DNA from: Bolinopsis microptera
Taxonomy: Eukaryota > Ctenophora > Tentaculata > Lobata > Bolinopsidae
DNA length: 64,000 bases
Reading direction: 5' to 3'
NCBI RefSeq assembly: GCF_026151205.1
Contig: NC_087078.1
Coordinates: 15,269,118 to 15,333,117, forward strand
Shown: positions 22,003 through 33,001 of the stretch, piece by piece
Layout of the letters: each line of letters opens with the position of its first letter
Numbering within the stretch: the stretch's first letter is position 1
Notes under the pieces: generated by a model
The model's input: the letters and a program-made list of their open reading frames with translations, nothing else
Database searches by the model: none
What the model was told of the DNA's origin: nothing
Position numbers and translations under genes: made by a program

Positions 22003-22665
22003 TACTAGGTAACTGTTAGTAATAGTACAGCATGCACTATGCAGATTGCAGCACGACTGTGAACTGTCTAGCTACAGCCTAAATATACACACAGCATAGT
22101 TAAGTTAGCCAGTCTCTGACTAGCGCACGCACGTCATGCACGACCGACCGGCCGTGCGCGCGTGAGTCATTCTGTAATGCGCACTAAAATTCAAATAGTA
22201 AGTGAGACCATGCGCGTTACAGACTTCTAAACATAAACACCGACTACGGAAACTGCTAACCGGAATCACGTCATCGCCGAAGCTGTAAGCAGCCTTATTA
22301 TCATGACATGAATTACTGTCTGGTTACTTAATAAGGAATCTTTGCGAGATCACATTTTGACGCATAGAGCTAAGATATTTACAACGGCTGCAATCAGGAA
22401 GACTTCGTTTGATTAGGTGCCAGGAATCCTGGGCCGACTTTCCGGGAAAAACTCAGACACGCCTTCTATTCATAATTTATAACTGTATACCAGTATTAGA
22501 AGCTTCATACACAGTATCAAACGTTAAACTTAGGTTAATCTTTAGGAACTTTCACAAGTCTATCATGAAAGTCTATCGGAATAACGATATTTGAATAATA
22601 TATAAGCAAAGGATAAAACTAATGAGTAAGATTATAATTTTTTATTGTATTTTATCGTTCCATGT
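22003..22665. other. Intergenic downstream of zinc-finger gene 1
   Basis: AT-rich. Includes a GC-rich patch of repeated CGCACG/GACCGACC near 22130-22170. No gene seen. Confidence 0.4.
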
Positions 22666-24332
22666 CTATTTATCGATCATAATGATGTCAAACTTTCCCT
22701 CTGCCATGCTCAGCGAAGGGCCCAAGTTATTCTTCATCTTCTCATTTTCAATCCTTCTTCGCCACGACATCAACTTCTCCAGAGAAAACTTAGCACATGT
22801 TTTACAAACATGCTCAGCTTCTTTCTTGTGAATGTTGGCAATGTGGCACACTAACTGTTGTGAAGAGTGAAACTTCTCGTCGCACGCCACCCCATTTAGA
22901 TCAGTGGTATTGCACGACACGAGACGTTGTTGCCTTGATGGCTTTGGCTCTGTATCAACTGGGCGTGGTCGTTTTGGAGCCTTGGCAGCTGCAGACGAGA
23001 CAGATTTTCTTTTTGTTCGAGGTTTGGTTGTATTTGGTGGTGTTACTTGAAGGGGTGAGTGTATAGGGATGGGAGAGAATGGTGGCATAGAAAATGGTGG
23101 GGTGTACTGTGCGGTGGGTCGGACTATTCCCTGCGTTGCGTCCAGTGGTCGTGGTGAAATGAACTGAAATAAGTGGGTGATTTTATAAACGTCATTCATC
23201 ATAGATACAGGTCCTTAGCTTTAGATGCGCTAGATACTATATATTTTAACCATTTATAAGAATTATAAGTACTCGATCGTTGCTCGGTCGTGTAATGAGC
23301 TTTTATGATTATGGTGGTGATTTAACGAGTAAACCTTAAAGGGCACACGTTTGATTTAGACATTATGCCATTTCGATCATGGGATCATAATCAAGGTATG
23401 TACTATGTAATTAAACACTTCGGGGTAATAACGAAGTTAAATTATATCAAATCTGACAGCTGTTTAAAGTCATCCATGGAAATTCTACAAAAATGTCTCA
23501 CCTGATTTGGATGAAAGTGGTTCATGTACAAGTAGTAAGGATTGATAAAAGGATACGGGGACGAAGGACCAAAAATGTTCTTCAAATACTCCAAACTATC
23601 TGACCTTGCAGAGGAACCCTCAGAATCGGACTGGTTACCTGGCAAACTGTCAAAGTTAAGACGCGGTACACACGAGCCCCTGGGATCCTCAAACACCAGC
23701 CGTGGCTCAGGCTTGTGAACACTCTCAGTTTCACATTCTGACTCCGCAGAATCCTCGGCTCGAGACTCGTTAAGGTTATACGAGTCAGAATCTGGCTGCT
23801 TGCAGTCCCTGGTTTGTGGACCGAATTTGTGGATGCAATCAGAGCTGCTGCACTGCTCGGGGGTGTGGGGAACTGCACGTGATATCCCCGGGAACAGAGG
23901 AGAGGTGGGGGCGCGGTGTGGGGCGGCGATGCTTACTTTCTCAATGTGCCGCTCTACTTCATCTCGTTCTTTATCAACTGGTGATTGAGGTTCCTCCTCT
24001 TTGATGGTAACCATTTGGTGGTTTCCACCACGTCCAGTATAACTCTGCTCCTCTGCACTCCGCTCCTCTTCAGAGTGAGTGGTCTTGGGCGATGCTTTAG
24101 CGGCGGGTTGAGGTGTGGGGTGTGGTAATTTTTGAAGATGTGGCAGGATAGAATAATTGGTTGATCCAGAGTGAATGTTAACTGGATCAACTTTGCTCGC
24201 AGAACTGACATTTTTCCCTCCCTCGAATATCTCTCCCAGTTGAGTTATGATATCATTTGATCTCTCCTCAGCTGAACTCAAATTGTCTTGATTCAGCTTG
24301 ACTCGTAGCGCGATGTGGCTAGGTGCCGACAT
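22666..24332 (-). CDS. Nuclear protein with one C-terminal C2H2-like zinc finger (paralogue 1)
   Basis: Two coding exons, 24332-23502 and 23163-22666, joined in frame (CAG/gtgag ... tttcag/TTC), give 442 residues. The start ATG lies two bases after a TTGCAG acceptor, so a 5' UTR exon is likely. Residues 1-300 are low-complexity, rich in Ser, Pro and acid (for example HSEEERSAEEQS). A basic nuclear-localisation-like stretch (TKPRTKRKS, APKRPRP) lies at about 330-350. The finger is C-x8-C-x12-H-x4-H, with CDEKFHSSQQLVCHIANIH, then CKTC. The finger resembles that of the next gene (26238-27761) position by position, so the two are tandem paralogues. Target and function unknown; a transcription-factor role is inference. 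Confidence 0.75.
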
Positions 24333-26237
24333 CCTGCAAGAACTTGAAGGTCAATGTTCTTATTTGTTCTAATTGTTACTTTTAAGTAATAGATATATAA
24401 TAAACAATCCATCTCGTGAAGGAATATAAACGAAAAATTTCAGACATCAGGGCCAGGGTCTTTGTGATTGAGAACTGAGTAGATTGTTTTTATATACAGG
24501 TATAAGTAATGGTGCTTTAGATAATAAAAACAGAGCACTTAACGACAATATGTATATCTGGAAATGCAGAGCTCGAAAAAGTTGAAAGCGTGCCAAGATT
24601 CTGACATGGGCGTAGAAAGAGTGGGAGCTAGAGCGGGAGATAGAATGTGCTAGACTGTACAAGTATGCTCTATTTGCACTGTAAACGATATTACATAGCA
24701 TTATTTAGAATATAATAAGCCACAAACTACTTAGAAGTACTAATTTATTACTCCACAAAGCTAGAGATTGTTTGTGAGCATTATATTTCCTAAATTTAGT
24801 CTACTCGCCAAGTCTTGCAACTTTCTAAACTATCATTCACTCACACTCAGTATACCTTATGAAACATGTCATATGAGTTGAGTCTGTGACATGTAATGAT
24901 CTCAATATTGTGCAACATATTACGTAATGTTACACGACAGTGCGGTATTGGGTTTCAGGGAGGCCACACCACAGATATAAGGGTACAGCGGGGGTATCAC
25001 AACATTTTCTCTGGCGAATACCGTGTTTAAAATGAAACTGGTGCTATGGGGTCGAAATGTTACAGGAATTTGTGATCAAATTTAGCAGGGATTATAAAGA
25101 GGCAAGAAGGAGGATGTGAACAGTTTAAAAATAGAATTAGGGTGAGGTGGACAGGGCAGCGTGCTGCAGATTCTTAATGATGTCATCATACCGCTTATAA
25201 TGACGACAGGTCAGCGTGCTGCAGATTCTTAATGATGTCATCATACCGCTTATAATGACGACTTACGAAGTTATATAAGTTCTAGTACTGTAATAGTATT
25301 CATTATCATGTAGGTATTCAGGGTGGCTCAGGGTTAAAGCGTTATAAGTGATTCCTACTAAATCTACAGGTCTATTTTATACACCAGCACTGTACTTACT
25401 ACAACTACGTTGTTACGTTAATTCTGGACCACCCTGTACACTTCATGGTATGTACTCTGAACTGTGTACTTTAAATTGTCTGTTATTATGTAATTATGTA
25501 ATTAATTATGTAATTATGATTTCAGGATTCAAGGAAACACGCTTGATAGATGGGCAGTTTAAAAAGAAGATGTTTTTTATTAAAAACATTACAAGATAAC
25601 ATAGAAGATGACCTAGCTTCATATCAATTCGTCTTATCGCGAACTGAACATTGAAAATCATGACGCCAAAATCAAAGTTTAATTACATAGTAAATTATAT
25701 ATTTTACTTATATATTAAGAAATGTAACTAGTTTAAACTACAACTGTAGGAACCAGACTAAATGCAAGTTTATGTTGCGTTCATAACAATATATCACAAA
25801 ATATAAATTTACCATGTTTACAGTATACACCTACCAATTGAAATCATTCTGAAACTCGAATGCATCTGAAACTCTCTATTTACAAATATCATTAGGCATG
25901 TAAGAAGAGTGACGATCAAAATGCCTAACATTTAACAATTTCAGCAAAAATGCTGATGAAAAATTACGTATAATATAATTTTATTGATATGCAATTAAAA
26001 TATTATTAGATTATGATCAGACTATAGATATCTTAATTGATATCTTCATGGAGATATTTAACATTACAATTTTATTAGTTTTAGATTGACAAATACAATA
26101 ATTATAAGTTAAAATAACAATAACAAATACAATGATAATAAGTTAAAATAACAATAACATGATTTCTAAGGTCCACAAGATACCTTTAAGCTAACTAGTA
26201 ACTAAGCTAATCAACTAATTCTACTACGCTATCTAAG
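24333..26237. other. Intergenic between the two zinc-finger genes
   Basis: AT-rich. Contains the 51-bp tandem duplication at 25157-25262 and simple TAATTATG repeats near 25485. A weak candidate exon (TTTCAG then 24 codons to a stop) is at 25528-25599. Upstream non-coding exons of zinc-finger gene 1 may lie here. Confidence 0.4.
25157..25262. repeat. 51-bp exact tandem duplication
   Basis: CAGCGTGCTGCAGATTCTTA through TTATAATGACGAC at 25157-25207 is repeated exactly at 25212-25262. Exactness implies a recent event. Confidence 0.9.
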
Positions 26238-27761
26238 CTAGCTAGAGTGGTATTTCTTAGAAGTGTGCCACTTCAAAATATGTGAGAACAACAACTTGCT
26301 GCTCCTAAACTTCTTAGAACAAGTATTACACGTCATCTCCTTGCTCTCCATGTCCTGTACACGGCGCGGTGTGGTCGATCTGGAGGTCTTCGTGCGTCCG
26401 ATCTGATACTTAGGACGAGGACTGATAATGACAACTTCAGCGCCTCTCGGTGTGAACATTTTGCGTACTGCGCCTAATCTCTTGCAGGACGACAGCGTCC
26501 CCACATTAATCTCATCGTTTAACTCAGACTGTTCCTTGTGGCGGTTAAAAGGCTGGCAGCCCTCAAAACATGAAGTGTCAGCTACAACATAACCAGAGAA
26601 GTTTCCTTTCCCCAGATCTCTCTCGTTGCAGGTTTTTATCTCTCTGTACACCGACACGTTTATCTGCTGGCTCTTAACTTCCTGGTTCTGGTAGTGATCA
26701 TCTATTGTGTCCAGCAAACACAGTTTCTGTTGTTTAGCAAGACGCGTGTTAGAAGATGGCCTAGTTTCTTCCTCTTCATCTGTGATTAAATCTAAGTAGG
26801 ATCCTTGGAATCGTCCTGTTTTCGTCCTCTTATACGCCTTTTTAAACTTAAAAACACCATTATTTTGATTAGATTTGATTTTAATGGCCAGTGATTCAGG
26901 GAGTGAGGGAATTGCTGGAGCGTTTACAGGAATAGGAGCCAAGAACTGAGATCCGTCCAGCTTCTGCCGCGGCGGCTGGGTGGTCTGCTTGGTGGTCTGC
27001 TGGGTGGTCTCGTTGTACACAGATTGTAAGATGTGATTGCGAATCTGTGGTAATTTCTGATCTTTAGAATTGCTGAATATCTCCTGTGTAAGCTCCGAGA
27101 GGAGGTCTCCTTTACTGCAGATAGGTTTTGTAGTGCACCTGTGTGCTGTGGAGAAGTGTGGAAGAGTGTTGTTTGTAGTAAAGGTCAGTTTATTAGCACT
27201 GGAAGCAGATGGTATTGTTGCTAGAGTCTGGGGTGTCACTAAGTGAGTGGAGTAACTCATTTGAGACTCAGTCATATTATCAGGAGGGAAACTTCCACCG
27301 AGATGGTTGGCTGGTAGAGAGAAGATATTATCTTCAATTCCTGTTAGATACGTTTCAGTGAGCTGAGGTACTTGGACTCCAGCCACAGCTGCGGCAGCAT
27401 TGGTCTGAGAAATGGGGTAATGGTTGGCGTATTCGTTGTCGACAGAAACTCCAGAGTAACTGTAAATAGGACTAAAACATGGTCTCGGCTCATCTGTACA
27501 CCAACTGAAGGGTTTAGATCCAAATGTTTCATCTTGGGAGAGCCTAGAGGCAGTTCTGTCAGTAAACACGGGGTTATTACTGCCCTGGTTGAGAGTTTCG
27601 TCAGTAAAGTTTGATGTTTCAGTGCAGAGATTTTGAAATTGGTCAAAGCAGTGTGATTGATTGTCTTTGAAGATGTGACATGACGATGAACCGATGATGT
27701 CAAGAGTATTGGCGTGATTTGAGGTAAATATGTCATGATCTTGGAATGGTGGAAAATTCAT
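26238..27761 (-). CDS. Disordered protein with one C-terminal C2H2 zinc finger (paralogue 2)
   Basis: A single exon of 507 residues. The ATG stands seven bases after a CTTTCAG acceptor, so an untranslated 5' exon is expected. Most of the protein is Ser/Thr/Asn/Gln-rich and probably disordered, with a short ETTQQTTKQTTQPP stretch at about 250. Basic patches occur (KFKKAYKRTKTGRF; GRTKTSRSTTPRR). At the very C-terminus is a regular finger C-x2-C-x12-H-x4-H (CNTCSKKFRSSKLLFSHIL, then KWH). The finger pattern CxKFxSSxxLxxHIxxxH is shared with the gene at 22666-24332. No known family is recognised outside the finger. Confidence 0.75.
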   Translation of the reverse strand: MNFPPFQDHDIFTSNHANTLDIIGSSSCHIFKDNQSHCFDQFQNLCTETSNFTDETLNQGSNNPVFTDRTASRLSQDETFGSKPFSWCTDEPRPCFSPIYSYSGVSVDNEYANHYPISQTNAAAAVAGVQVPQLTETYLTGIEDNIFSLPANHLGGSFPPDNMTESQMSYSTHLVTPQTLATIPSASSANKLTFTTNNTLPHFSTAHRCTTKPICSKGDLLSELTQEIFSNSKDQKLPQIRNHILQSVYNETTQQTTKQTTQPPRQKLDGSQFLAPIPVNAPAIPSLPESLAIKIKSNQNNGVFKFKKAYKRTKTGRFQGSYLDLITDEEEETRPSSNTRLAKQQKLCLLDTIDDHYQNQEVKSQQINVSVYREIKTCNERDLGKGNFSGYVVADTSCFEGCQPFNRHKEQSELNDEINVGTLSSCKRLGAVRKMFTPRGAEVVIISPRPKYQIGRTKTSRSTTPRRVQDMESKEMTCNTCSKKFRSSKLLFSHILKWHTSKKYHSS

Positions 27762-28028
27762 TTGACTCTGAAAGAAATTAGTGTGAAATGTTACTTACGT
27801 CACAACCGCCCAAAGTTAATACTAAAAATGCTTTTAATTTATAATGCGAAATTGAGTAATGGTAGTTTTGTTGTCACGCTCATAATTCTCAGTGTCAAAG
27901 TAATTTCTAATTTCCATTTTACCGTATTCGTTTATAAATCGAAAAAGAAAAAAATACGCATAGTTTCAAAAAACTCTGTTGGTATTATATAAATTGAAAT
28001 CTGATGAAATAAGCTTGTAACAACAACA

Positions 28029-28061
28029 TCATCATCATCTGTAACAGTCACAGATGATGAT
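28029..28061. repeat. CATCAT/ATGATG hairpin
   Basis: TCATCATCTGT-AACAGTC-ACAGATGATGA forms a perfect stem-loop. AGCTTGTAA flanks it on both sides (28012 and 28062). Confidence 0.7.
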
Positions 28062-28442
28062 AGCTTGTAAAACATAATACGATAAAGTCAACATATTTGG
28101 TATAATTATTGAAACATGACACTGTGGAACCGGACCTGGATTTGATAACCTTTCCACAACTGCACAGTACTTATAAGGGTGGGTACTACTTCATTTCTAA
28201 AGAATCTTCAAATGTTTCTCATTTCTATAATATCACAACTCAACTGAACAAAGATCATGAATTCCAGGAGAAAATTATTTATGAACACGACAAAGTCACC
28301 CCCTGATACTCAAACATATTTACAAGTTACAACCGTCACTGTCTAATAATAACCATGGCAGATCAAAGGTCTTCAACTCATCAGTTGATGTAAATTGAAG
28401 ACACCTATAAACTCATTAATAAATAACTAACAATACCACATT

Positions 28443-28694
28443 TCACCTGTCATCGTCACTTTCGTCTTTATACAAGTCTTTAAAAGTTTGCAACTGTTTC
28501 CTAACCTTATCCCCATAATCAGGAAAAGACTCAGGATCTGCTTGCTCGTGGGAAATACCCGCCGCTATCCCCGCCACAGCCCCGACTATCGCATACTTGT
28601 TGAAAAAAGTGTTGCAGAGGTAGCCCAACGCGAATCCTTTTATAAAACCTCCCCCCATGTCGAAGAGGGATTTCTTTCGTTCAGGCTGAGGCAT
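28443..28694 (-). CDS. Small glycine-rich membrane protein, mitochondrial microprotein-like
   Basis: A complete 83-residue single-exon frame. After a basic N-terminus (QPERKKSLFD) comes GGGFIKGFALGYLCNTFF (about 14-31) and a second hydrophobic Gly/Ala stretch AIVGAVAGIAAG (about 35-46), then an acidic, helical C-terminus. The order FxKGFxxGY followed by a Gly-zipper segment resembles the microprotein encoded by the SLC35A4 upstream frame and, more loosely, STMP1. Both are small inner-mitochondrial-membrane proteins. That match is from memory and is weak. It lies on the same strand as, and 0.68 kb upstream of, the zinc-finger gene at 26238. Confidence 0.55.
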   Translation of the reverse strand: MPQPERKKSLFDMGGGFIKGFALGYLCNTFFNKYAIVGAVAGIAAGISHEQADPESFPDYGDKVRKQLQTFKDLYKDESDDDR

Positions 28695-30089
28695 TGCTAA
28701 ATTCCTGTTGGTTTTAGAAGTGGTTCACTCGAATATTATACTTCTATTTAAAATGATATTAATTGTTTTAAAATAAATTAATAAATTCATTGTTTCAATT
28801 CATCGATCGCTGATTTTATGTACTCAATTTGTCACTTGCCAATAGATCTATCAGGTGATTAAAACATTTGTAAACAAGTCAAGCAGTTTAAACTAATTTT
28901 CATTTCATCGCTCAATTTTCAACACTTTTTCACTAGTAAAAAGTACACATGGATAAGATCACGATAAAAATTAAATGTAATCAAAATTTTAAAAGTTGCG
29001 TCATAGGGTGTAGTGAATTACATGATTGGTCAATTGTAAATGATGCAAGTTATTTATGACTCTTAGTAAGAATGATTTTATATCAGTGCATATGAATACA
29101 ATAAAAACAATCTTCTCAACGGTAGAATTGCAATTGTGTTCAAAATAGCATTGCGCTATATCGAGTAATGTAAAATGTAATATTATCTACGCAATGATAC
29201 CAACATATCATCGAAATAATATGGTCATGTACTCAAAATATCTGAAATTGTTTGTGAATGAATTTCTGACTTTGCAGTTCGTTCACCATTGAATGGTGTG
29301 GTTGGTATGCTGATTATTGGCATCTAACGTGTGACTGTGAGTCACGTGATATTAGTACAATGTTGGAGTCACGTGATAGTGGTACAATGTTGGAGTCACG
29401 TCAGATGACATATTGTGGTCATTATTTTAAGGTGCTTGGTTTGTGAGAGCAGTTTATTGATGTTAATATTACTATATTACTGAATAAATACCATATCACA
29501 CAAAATATCTGAATGCTATGTTACACAATAATTATTCATTATAAACTCAAAACAATTAGATAACCGTGTAATTAATAATACTCAGCTTCACTCTTAATCT
29601 CACATCAAGGTAATACACGTTACCCACCATACATAATCTTACCTTCCATTCGAAAAGTAAATAACATGAAAAGTAAGAAAATACTGATAACAGTAGCCTG
29701 CCTCTAAAATATAGAATTCAGTTGTGTGCACTTTATGTCCCGGTGACATGATGGAGCCATTAGCAGCAAAATTGCCGATCTGTGAAGCACACCTATAAAT
29801 AGATCATAAAAGTCTCTCTCTCCACATTTCCACGAAATATAGCCTTTAGAAACCACTCGACGACAAGCCCGCCGCTCCATTAAGATGAGAACAATATATT
29901 TTAGAAGAAGTGAAGTCATTCGATCTTAGCGGTAAAAACTCTCGCGAGACAGGGCCCATTCACGTCATAGTGGGCAGCATTCATAGTGTTGTGTTACATG
30001 GCATTTAGCGCTCACAGTCACCCAATGGCAGCTGCAGGGAATTCAAAGAAATGCATTTATATTGTTGCGAGACGCGAGAATTGCACTGC
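28695..30089. other. Intergenic, no gene seen
   Basis: AT-rich upstream region of the microprotein gene. Apart from the TCACGTGA repeat nothing is recognised. Confidence 0.4.
29337..29405. repeat. 27-bp tandem repeat carrying TCACGTGA
   Basis: AGTCACGTGATATTAGTACA plus ATGTTGG and its neighbour AGTCACGTGATAGTGGTACA plus ATGTTGG, then a partial third copy. Two perfect TCACGTGA sites (29342 and 29369). Confidence 0.85.
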
Positions 30090-30379
30090 AGTGCTCTCTC
30101 TCTCTCTCTCTCTCCCTCTCTCTAGCTCCCTCCCTCCCTCATCCAAACGCTGCGCCCTTCCTTTGATAACACAAATCTCGCCATATTTATATTATTCGAA
30201 CTTTGTTGTTATTCTTGGACCGAGAGGGGAGAGAAAGAGAGAGAATAACAGCAAAGCTCGTATAATATTTAAATAGAGTNNNNNNNNNNNNNNNNNNNNN
30301 NNNNNNNNNNNNNNNNNNNNNNNNNNNNNNNNNNNNNNNNNNNNNNNNNNNNNNNNNNNNNNNNNNNNNNNNNNNNNNN
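30090..30379. other. CT microsatellite, GA-rich edge and assembly gap
   Basis: (CT)n/(CCCT)n at 30092-30141 and its purine counterpart GAGAGGGGAGAGAAAGAGAG near 30222 precede exactly 100 N (30280-30379), the usual code for a gap of unknown size. Low-complexity edges probably broke the assembly here. Confidence 0.95.
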
Positions 30380-31080
30380 CCTGTATTACCAGACCTCTTC
30401 TTTTCCTCGACAATCAAACCAAGTTGCTCATATCGCATTTGGTGGGTGATGTAAGTAGTAATGCGCTAAGTAATGAAACTCTTATATCGCCGCGCGATCG
30501 TATGGTTAACGTTTTTCAGTTTCAGACCTCTTCACTTAGTAATACTAATTCCTGATTACTAAAATCTGCCGAGATTTACTGAACTCCAACTACAAATATT
30601 GGCGATTTAAGTATTCTTGAAACGAAAAATTCACTACGTTTTTTAGAAAGGCATTTTTATCCGTGTTTCATGCGATTTGATCACTTTTGGCGGAAAAATT
30701 TTTTTACATTTTCGAAATTTTTATTAGTCTCGAAAAAAAAATGTAAGTGAAAAATTTTAAATTTTTTTCTAAAAACTACTTTTCTCCGTGTTTTAAGCTA
30801 TTCCGATCATTTTTAGCCAATAAAAATTTTTTAGAATTTTGCTAATTAGTTAATTGATAATTATCTAATTAACTTATTATCTGACGTAAAAATTGTTTGG
30901 ACAAAAGTTTTTCTTCCTGATAATATGAACACACTCGATTGATCCGCAACCTTTTACGATGTTCACAACTAAAGATATTCGACAAACAAAAAAGGTGGTA
31001 AAAAGTGGTAAAGTGGCAAAAAGTGGCCTTAAGACAAGTGGAAAAGTTTGGAAAAGTTGGTCAGCCATAAAGGGCACCTA

Positions 31081-32139
31081 ATGGGACTCAAAAACGTCAA
31101 AAAACCTCTGAAAGCTTTGAGTGTCAGCAGATCGATTTTTTTAGACGGATCTGTCTGTACTAACAGTGTATCTAGTTGTTATAATAACATTGTATCTGAG
31201 GGTTTACTTCCAATCATAAAGGAGAGGAGACGTGATACGAACGATACTAGCATATGGATACTGTGTGACACGGGACATTCTGCTTGTGATATGATTTATG
31301 GTAACACTAACAATACTGACAAGTTGGAAGCTTATGGTGTTACCACTAAATTGGGCATACAAGAAAGCCGTTTTACGGGTGTCCGGAAAGAATTCGAAAG
31401 CCACTTCGTGAAATCGAATCAATTGACAGTTAATCTGAGAAACGCTTATGAAATTTCGTCCATGTTATCTATAATTAGAAGACATCACGAAGATAGAAGT
31501 TTTCCTTTAAGATCTATGATTAGAAAAGAAGAAATGAATTCTCCTTTTTCTTCCAGTTTGCAATCTTATTGGGCAAAACAAGAGACAGGACACTTCCTTC
31601 GAGGCAGCAAACCTGTAATCTACCTAGTGAGAGATGATGATCCACCAATAAGGTTAGGACACCGGAGAGCTCCGTTTATAAGTATTCTGATAAAAGAACT
31701 AGAGAAACTAAAGGGACACTACAGCCATCTCAAAAATAAAGATATTGCAGTTTTACTCATAGATGAGGGGTTCCCGATGGAACAAACACGAGATGATCTT
31801 AAAGAGGGTGAGATTAAGAGATGGAGTACCACAGATGACCCTGTAGCGGTGCTCAAGGGACATGCCTGTTGGTCCGCTGAGTGGCCAGCAGTAATCGGTA
31901 TATGGAGATCTAGTTTTGCCTCGGGTCCCCTGAGTCGTCAGATACTTTATAACCTAATTTCCAGAGCAAGAGTTTATTCAACGATGATTGTGTATGACTA
32001 CAAACCAAACAGCTGTCGTGGTACCGAGAAACTATTTGAGGAATTAAGACAGCGTCGTGACTTGTGTAGGATAATTGAAGTTGACTACACAAAACAACCT
32101 TACGAGCAAAAAATAGTCCAACAGTACGTTTTTCAGTGA
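31081..32139 (+). CDS. Helicase-like (SF1 C-terminal / Schlafen-type) protein fragment, single open exon
   Basis: A 353-residue frame from the first ATG; the frame is open further back to 31033. Recognisable traits are a VIYLVRDDDPP stretch, an IAVLLIDEGFP strand-loop, then VLKGHACWSAEWPAVIGIW and ILYNLISRARVYSTMIVYDY. The last two resemble helicase motifs V and VI of SF1 ATPases (the ExPxVI and SRAR patterns). No Walker A or DEAD-type box is present, so either an upstream exon is missing (possibly in the gap at 30280) or this is a detached C-terminal half. Near the end, CAACA/GTACGT could be a donor. The identification is tentative. Confidence 0.4.
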   Translation: MGLKNVKKPLKALSVSRSIFLDGSVCTNSVSSCYNNIVSEGLLPIIKERRRDTNDTSIWILCDTGHSACDMIYGNTNNTDKLEAYGVTTKLGIQESRFTGVRKEFESHFVKSNQLTVNLRNAYEISSMLSIIRRHHEDRSFPLRSMIRKEEMNSPFSSSLQSYWAKQETGHFLRGSKPVIYLVRDDDPPIRLGHRRAPFISILIKELEKLKGHYSHLKNKDIAVLLIDEGFPMEQTRDDLKEGEIKRWSTTDDPVAVLKGHACWSAEWPAVIGIWRSSFASGPLSRQILYNLISRARVYSTMIVYDYKPNSCRGTEKLFEELRQRRDLCRIIEVDYTKQPYEQKIVQQYVFQ

Positions 32140-32650
32140 TTATTATGTACACAAAAATAATTACTTAACCCTAATTCCATTAGGAGAGCACAATATTAGA
32201 ATATTGTACCTATAATCAGTATAATGGGAGTTGACTGATTAATTAATTAATGTTAAATATCTTCATTATTTCAGTGATATCTTTGTAGCATTCCTTGTCA
32301 ACCGTATATATTTTAATTGCCTTGGTAAAATTTCGGACAAATCTTACGAAGTAAAAGATTTTTGAAATTTAAAACTCAAAAATTATATCCAGCAACCTTA
32401 AATTAATGGTTCTGATAGAATTTAAATTTAGATATCATACTTTAAGTTGTGCGTCAAATTTAGGATTTCAAGTCGGCAATTTTCATCGTAAAAATCCTTG
32501 GAATAACTGCAGTACCAAAGTTTAAGAATAGAGGCTTTTATGAGCAAACACACAATTTGGTAATTTCTTAATTTAACCCCATGTATGAAGCACCTCTGTG
32601 ACATGTGCAAATGTTTTGAGCCTTTCACTCCTTAATATTCCATTTTTCAG

Positions 32651-33001
32651 GAGCCATTCGTTGAAGCTGAACTTCAAAACAGCCGTGTCCAATTTCCACA
32701 TAATATTTATGATTCTTCAATGATTCAAGTGAGCTTGGTAACAATGTTTTCACAGAAATCCTGCATACATTTGCACACTTTATTCCGCATATTCTCATAA
32801 TATTTGTGCTCTGGGCAGGTCACAAACATTTTGCAGTATGTTTTAGATATGAAAATGTTTGTGGTATGCCGTATATTTAATGGTAGGCGATTTTTGGAGC
32901 AACATTTGTTACTGAAACGAGGTAATTGGCTTTTTAGGGGGGAAAAGTTATTACATTATGAACAAAATATCTACATACCCTCTCCTTTAGATGGCAGTTG
33001 A
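32651..33001 (+). CDS. Candidate exons of an unknown + strand gene
   Basis: Exon 32651-32728 follows CATTTTTCAG, keeps 26 codons open (EPFVEAELQNSRVQFPHNIY...) and ends before GTGAGC. A second possible exon starts at 32819 after CTGGGCAG (VTNILQYVLDMKMF...) and stays in phase to a stop at 32999-33001, with a 90-bp intron. They could belong to the gene at 31081 or to another one. No homologue is recognised. Confidence 0.25.

Noticed and set aside
28109-28306. 65-residue + frame upstream of the microprotein gene
   Set aside because: Reasonable composition but no acceptor, partner exon or recognised domain; left out for lack of evidence.
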